From Lenzites betulinus (lineage: Eukaryota; Basidiomycota; Agaricomycetes; Polyporales; Polyporaceae): a stretch of DNA of 64,000 nt. Positions 59,725 through 64,000 of the stretch are shown piece after piece (the stretch's first letter is position 1; each line of letters begins with the position of its first letter). The notes under the pieces were generated by a model, which did not search any database, was not told the DNA's origin, and worked only from the letters and a program-made list of their open reading frames with translations. A program made the translations under genes and the position numbers. The stretch lies in contig JABYQU010000079.1 of NCBI GenBank assembly GCA_022264855.1, positions 36,080 to 100,079 of the forward strand, written 5' to 3'.

Positions 59725-62160
59725 ATGATGCATCAAAGTCCGTACGCGCCCAGGGCAGGCGTTACATCATAGTCCGTACGTTGCGCGTATAATTAAGCGC
59801 TTACTAAGCGGCCATCTGAGTTACAATATAGCCTTCCCAATAAGGCAGTTGACCCCGGCAAGCCCAGCAGGCCCTATTATCACTACTGATAACAGGCGCT
59901 TTTTGGTGCACCTTCCCAAAATGGTATGTACTGATGTATCTTATCTCCCCAGCGCTTTTCTAATCACTTTCCTTGTGCTATCTTATCTTATGGGCGCTTT
60001 TTTGGCCCCATTTGGCCCCCTCGGGTAATTGGACTATTGGTGAGCCCCCCCCCTATTGCTCTGGCTCACTCAATTCTTATCCGATTGAGTTGGTTCTTTT
60101 TGCATAGTGTAACGTTTATAAATGCGAACCAAACGCGCCCATTACGACGGCATAAGGTGTGCTACAAAGATATCTGCAAAATATGTGAAACATGGGTGCT
60201 TCAAATACAGAATGGGCCATAGCACCACCAGTTCCGGGTGGATCTGAGTTGCGCTGGGCTTGTTGGAAAGTGGTAATATATCGCTTTCCAATGAGCCTCT
60301 TTCAAAGCGATTCCGTGCAGGACCCACTGAGACGTTTTTGTTACAAGGTGCAGGGAGTCACCTTGAAATACCTCTGCCAATACTTGGCCGTTTCACTGTG
60401 TGTCTTTTGATAATGAGATGTGCTAGCATGTACTAGATATGCATATCATTTGTTCTGGATACATCCCACATGCAACCATCTGGGGAGGCATCCAGTGGCT
60501 GCTCACTGGGCGCTTCTTTCGCTACTTGTACAGCCGATCCACCTCCGATTCCTACGCAAATAATTTGTTGGAAAGCGACAGGGAATAGAGTTCTAGTGGT
60601 ATTTTTTGCATGGAGCCAGGACCAGTGTGCATGCCAGAATGGCCTATTTACCTCTCTGCTATCTTCTTACAGTGAAGCTGACCACCCATCCTCCCCAAAA
60701 CATGTGGAATGATATGAGAACACTGAATGAGGGTATCACATATTACACCATAGAATGTGAGAGTACTTAGGTATGATGTACTGTATGTAGAACACTATAA
60801 ATGCTGCATACATTGCCCAGAAAGCCTGAAAATGCGAATACTTCACACTTCTAGCACTGTTATAACACCCTGTGCATGTATATATAGTCCATACTGTACA
60901 CATTCACACTGGCATAGTATGTAGCTTTCAAATGAGCCCAAGATCATGTTTATTGGTGGAGTAGATGTTGAGATACATGTTGCAACACATAGTTACAGTA
61001 TGGACCTTCATCTTGGGCATGCTGTGCTTGCAAAGTGCTTATGACCGTCTTAAGACGCTTATGGGCGCTTATTTGACCCCCTGGGTCGCAACTCAAATAG
61101 CCAGAGCACATCTATGTCAATTTGTTTGTAACTTTGTACATACATTGATAGGGATGATCTGTAACCATGTGCAAAGTCTTGCATCTTCTGGTGAGGTCTG
61201 TGGTAAGTAGTACAAGGATAAAGACCTATAAAGAGTCATACCTATAGTGAGGCGACCACTGCACGCACCATGACGCAAAATATGTCGTTGGAACGCCATG
61301 TTCAGCCGCTTTCCAACGCTATACTTTGCGCCAGAAACGGGCGCGAACTGGTGGGGTGATAGCCCAATGAAGCACCCAGTGTGCCAGTACTGGATGCTTT
61401 TTTGGGCACTTGGGTGGTGTTTGTGCCCAGAGCAAGTACTATGACTGTATACTACACGTTAGTGCGTACAATCGTCAAGAGGAAAGAAGGGAATCGGTGG
61501 GATATTGAGAGAGATATGTGAGTATTCCTCCCTGCACCCTGTAATGGAAACACCTCAACGGGTTCTGCACCGAATCGGGTCGCGCGGGATGCGTTCGAAA
61601 GCAGTGGATTAACGCTTTCCAACGAGCTCTGCGCGACCCTGTTCCGCGCAGAACTGGTGGTGCTATGGCCCATTCTGTATTTGAAGCACCCATGTTTCGC
61701 ATATTTTGCAGATATCTTTGTAGCACACCTTATGCCGTCGTAATGGGCGCGTTTGGTTCGCATTTATAAACGTTACACTATGCAAAAAGAACCAACTCAA
61801 TCGGATAAGAATTGAGTGAGCCAGAGCAATAGGGGGGGGGCTCACCAATAGTCCAATTACCCGAGGGGGCCAAATGGGGCCAAAAAAGCGCCCATAAGAT
61901 AAGATAGCACAAGGAAAGTGATTAGAAAAGCGCTGGGGAGATAAGATACATCAGTACATACCATTTTGGGAAGGTGCACCAAAAAGCGCCTGTTATCAGT
62001 AGTGATAATAGGGCCTGCTGGGCTTGCCGGGGTCAACTGCCTTATTGGGAAGGCTATATTGTAACTCAGATGGGCGCTTAGTAAGCGCTTAATTATACGC
62101 GCAACGTACGGACTATGATGTAACGCCTGCCCTGGGCGCGTACGGAATTTGATGCATCAT
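59725..62160. repeat. 2.4-kb palindromic element 2
   Basis: The outer arms 59725-60231 and about 61654-62160 are nearly perfect reverse complements, meeting the ends ATGATGCATCAAA and TTTGATGCATCAT. Inside, about 60232-60410 and 61480-61653 are still related but clearly diverged (roughly two thirds matching by eye). The central 61-kb region is unique, A/T-rich and has repeated GCTTTCMAATGA and TTGGAAAG/CTTTCCAA motifs. GGGCGCTTTTTTGGC-type motifs are shared with element 1. No protein-like frame was found; a 61-codon frame in one outer arm (60037-60222) is merely mirrored in the other. Confidence 0.85.
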
Positions 62161-64000
62161 CCTTACAACAGCAGCTGTCGACCTCGGTGTCGACGCAGTC
62201 GCGGAAGCTAGCCTCGCTGACGGGCCAGTAGGCGGGAGGATCTTCGGCCGAGGCCGAGGGCACGAAGGGTCCGTCGGCGTCGCCGTCGTCCGACGCCTCT
62301 TGGTGGAGTTCGAGGTCCTATGGAAACAAAGAGCAAGAGAAGTTAGCAAGTTGCAGCTGAAGGATCGCGAAACTACGCGTACCTCTCGCGGACGCACCTG
62401 CGCATCGGCAGTCTGGCCACTGGTCGCGCCGACGGACGCGAGCGAGGTCGAAGCGGCGCCGGGCGTAGCGCCGCTACCGAGAGGGGCTATCGCGACATCA
62501 GCACTAGTTTCGCGTCTTGCGCGACGGCGTGAGGAGGAGGGCGGACCTTGCTTTGAGAGCGGCGGAGCCCCTTGGACCCCGACGGTGAAGCCGTGAGCCC
62601 CGAACGCCCTCTCGACCGCGCCGGAGGATCTCGCGGTAAGCTACGGAGGTCGAGGCAGCGGCAGACACCGGCCGAGGACGAGGGCGAGGACGGGGCTCTG
62701 CGACCGGAGCGTCGACAGGGGGTTCTACCGGTTCCGCGTCGCTGGCTTCTTCTTCGGCGGACTGGGCGGAACCCTGGTCGGAATCGTCGCCGCTCGCGGA
62801 TTCGGTACCGGAAGCGACGGGGTCTTGCGGAGGGAGCGGGTAGACGGGGCGGGCGACCCAGTTCCTGCGTAAGCTCCTCGACGACCCAGGGCGGGATGAG
62901 GTGCTTGGAGCCGCGGATGTGGCAGACGTTGAAGACCTCGCGGGCGATAGGCGGGGCCGCTACGCGAAGTAGGAAGTCAGCGTTCGGAGCTCGAGCAGAG
63001 CGCGGAGAGAATAGAAGGGGAGGGCGCACCGTACGAGTATCCCTTCGAGCGGTACCAGTCCGCGTAGCCCCGACCCTGGGATCGCGGCCATCTTCCCGGA
63101 GGCCTTGACCGGGTTGATTAGATGGCAAGACTGCCGGCCGTACCAGCAGCGGTCGCACCGGTCGAGCCCTTCGCGCATAATACAGCGCATTTCGCTACCG
63201 TCAGGCTCGCGGCCCCGGCAACCAGTGCACTGCGAAAAGGAGGGGGCCAAGGGATTGTTAGCCCTACGAACGGAGAACGAGGCTGAGGGGACTTACGCGC
63301 TTCATGCGATCATTTGGCAGCCGCGCCTTACGCGGGTAGACGGCGGCGAGAGCTGGGGAAGGCCGGTACGACGCTTCCGCGGAGCAGGAGCCTCGATCCG
63401 GACCGTCTTCTTCTTTGGTGCGCGGCGGTACCCCGCCTTCTTCTCCACGGGGAGGAGCTTGGACGTCGACGCGCGTGTGGGGATCGACGCGATGGGGTCG
63501 TCGGTCTCGGACGCGGAAGCAGCGGCGGATCCTCCTGCGGCAGGGCCCTACCCTTACCTTTATCGCGTTTCGGCTGCTTCGCAGGCGGGGCCGTGGGTTC
63601 GGGGGAGGAGGAAGGGCGGCGGGACGCTTGCTGGAGGCGGCGCCGGCGGTGGAAGGACTGCGCGCGCGGAGGGCCCGGAAGTGCGAACGGGACGGGCGCG
63701 GGCGACGAAGGGGCTGCGCCGAGGCAGCTGGAGTAGCCCGCGCGGAAACGACAGACTCCGGGAGCGGCGCACCGGTCGCGCGAGCCCACGCGCGGACGAA
63801 AAGAGGGTGGACCCAGGGGTAGTCGTCGGGGTGGTCCGCCGGCGGATCTCCCATGCCCGTCGCGAAGTCCGCGAAGTGGGTATAGAGTTCGTCGGCGAAG
63901 CGACGGACCGTGCCTGGCCTTCGGTCAGGAGCACGAGCTCGTCCTGTGGGTAGGGAGGCGTCAGCGATCGCGGAGTCCGCCAGGCAAGAGGGGGGGAGCG
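62161..64000 (-). CDS. Partial gene with a Zn2Cys6-like cysteine cluster, interrupted by palindromes
   Basis: A minus-strand gene enters from the right edge. Visible blocks: TVRRFADELYTHFADFATGM and DDYPWVHPLFVRAWARATGA (near 63850), basic Ser/Pro-rich linkers, RKARLPNDRMKR. After an intron (63240-63298) comes CTGCRGREPDGSEMRC, IMREGLDRCDRCWYGRQSCH. The cysteines follow C-x2-C-x11-C-x8-C-x2-C-x6-C, close to a fungal zinc cluster. Then GLVPLEGILVRCALPFYS, VFNVCHIRGSKHLIPPWVVE, SGDDSDQGSAQSAEEEASDA and, after an intron at about 62323-62397, DLELHQEASDDGDADGPFVP and SFRDCVDTEVDS. At about 62600 the best frame changes, so a frameshift or missed intron is likely. The gene is split by palindrome 2 and ends at palindrome 1. 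Function unknown; DNA binding is only a guess. Confidence 0.5.

Noticed and set aside
60037..61848. Identical 61-codon frames (60037-60222 plus, 61663-61848 minus) as a duplicated small gene
   Set aside because: Identity is explained by the inverted arms of palindrome 2, and one start is GTG/ATG by chance. No conserved domain or promoter.

Overview
The window comes from a filamentous basidiomycete, most likely a wood-decaying agaricomycete such as a polypore. Almost every gene is broken by many short (about 50-70 bp) GT-AG introns. Genes are dense on both strands and moderately GC-rich. The gene content includes a GH131 glucanase with a fungal CBM1, a CE16 esterase, an aryl-alcohol-dehydrogenase-type reductase, a Plavaka-like DNA transposon and a Ty3/Gypsy-like gag. 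No prokaryotic, CRISPR, tRNA or rRNA feature was seen.

Bases 1-27,000 are ordinary gene-dense housekeeping DNA. In order they hold: a C-terminal gene end, a YPK1/Gad8-type AGC kinase, a VAP/Scs2 ER protein, a secreted CE16 esterase (-), a Cu/Zn superoxide dismutase with a possible membrane anchor, Rictor/Ste20 of TORC2, the complex I subunit NDUFS4 (-), a CSC1/TMEM63 stress-gated channel, GH131-CBM1, a derlin, and a PaaI/ACOT13-like thioesterase (-) with a 14-nt microexon. The TORC2 subunit and the kinase TORC2 normally activates lie about 7 kb apart, with an ER-plasma-membrane tether protein between them and an osmosensitive channel just beyond.

Bases 28,385-49,700 are framed by an inverted segmental duplication of about 3.1 kb. 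Each arm carries a membrane oxidoreductase gene of the TmpA/ferric-reductase-like type. Identity between the arms is patchy: near-identical blocks that include introns alternate with clearly diverged blocks, which is the signature of gene conversion. Between the arms are an aldo-keto reductase, EAF7 (NuA4), ribosomal protein L17/uL22, an unrecognised protein, ALG6, the proteasome chaperone NAS2/PSMD9 and an AidB-like acyl-CoA dehydrogenase. A degenerate second copy of that dehydrogenase lies just outside the right arm, followed by a truncated MYND-type gene.

Bases 49,700-64,000 are a nest of mobile elements. A Plavaka/CACTA-like transposase (-) carries a solo LTR with a 4-bp target duplication. 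It is cut at its 5' side by a second LTR of the same family, followed by a primer-binding-like site and a gag ORF with a CCHC knuckle. The gag runs straight into a 2.8-kb palindrome (two arms of about 1.35 kb around a 105-bp spacer). After 285 bp of coding-like DNA comes a second palindrome of about 2.4 kb. Neither palindrome carries a recognisable gene; both share a GGGCGCTTTTTTGG-type motif and GCTTTCAAATGA-type motifs. They split a minus-strand gene with a Zn2Cys6-like cysteine cluster that runs off the right edge. These paired giant hairpins are the best candidates for something undescribed.

All assignments rest on reading translated exons and remembered family motifs. Exon limits were worked out by eye, and no database search or alignment program was run.
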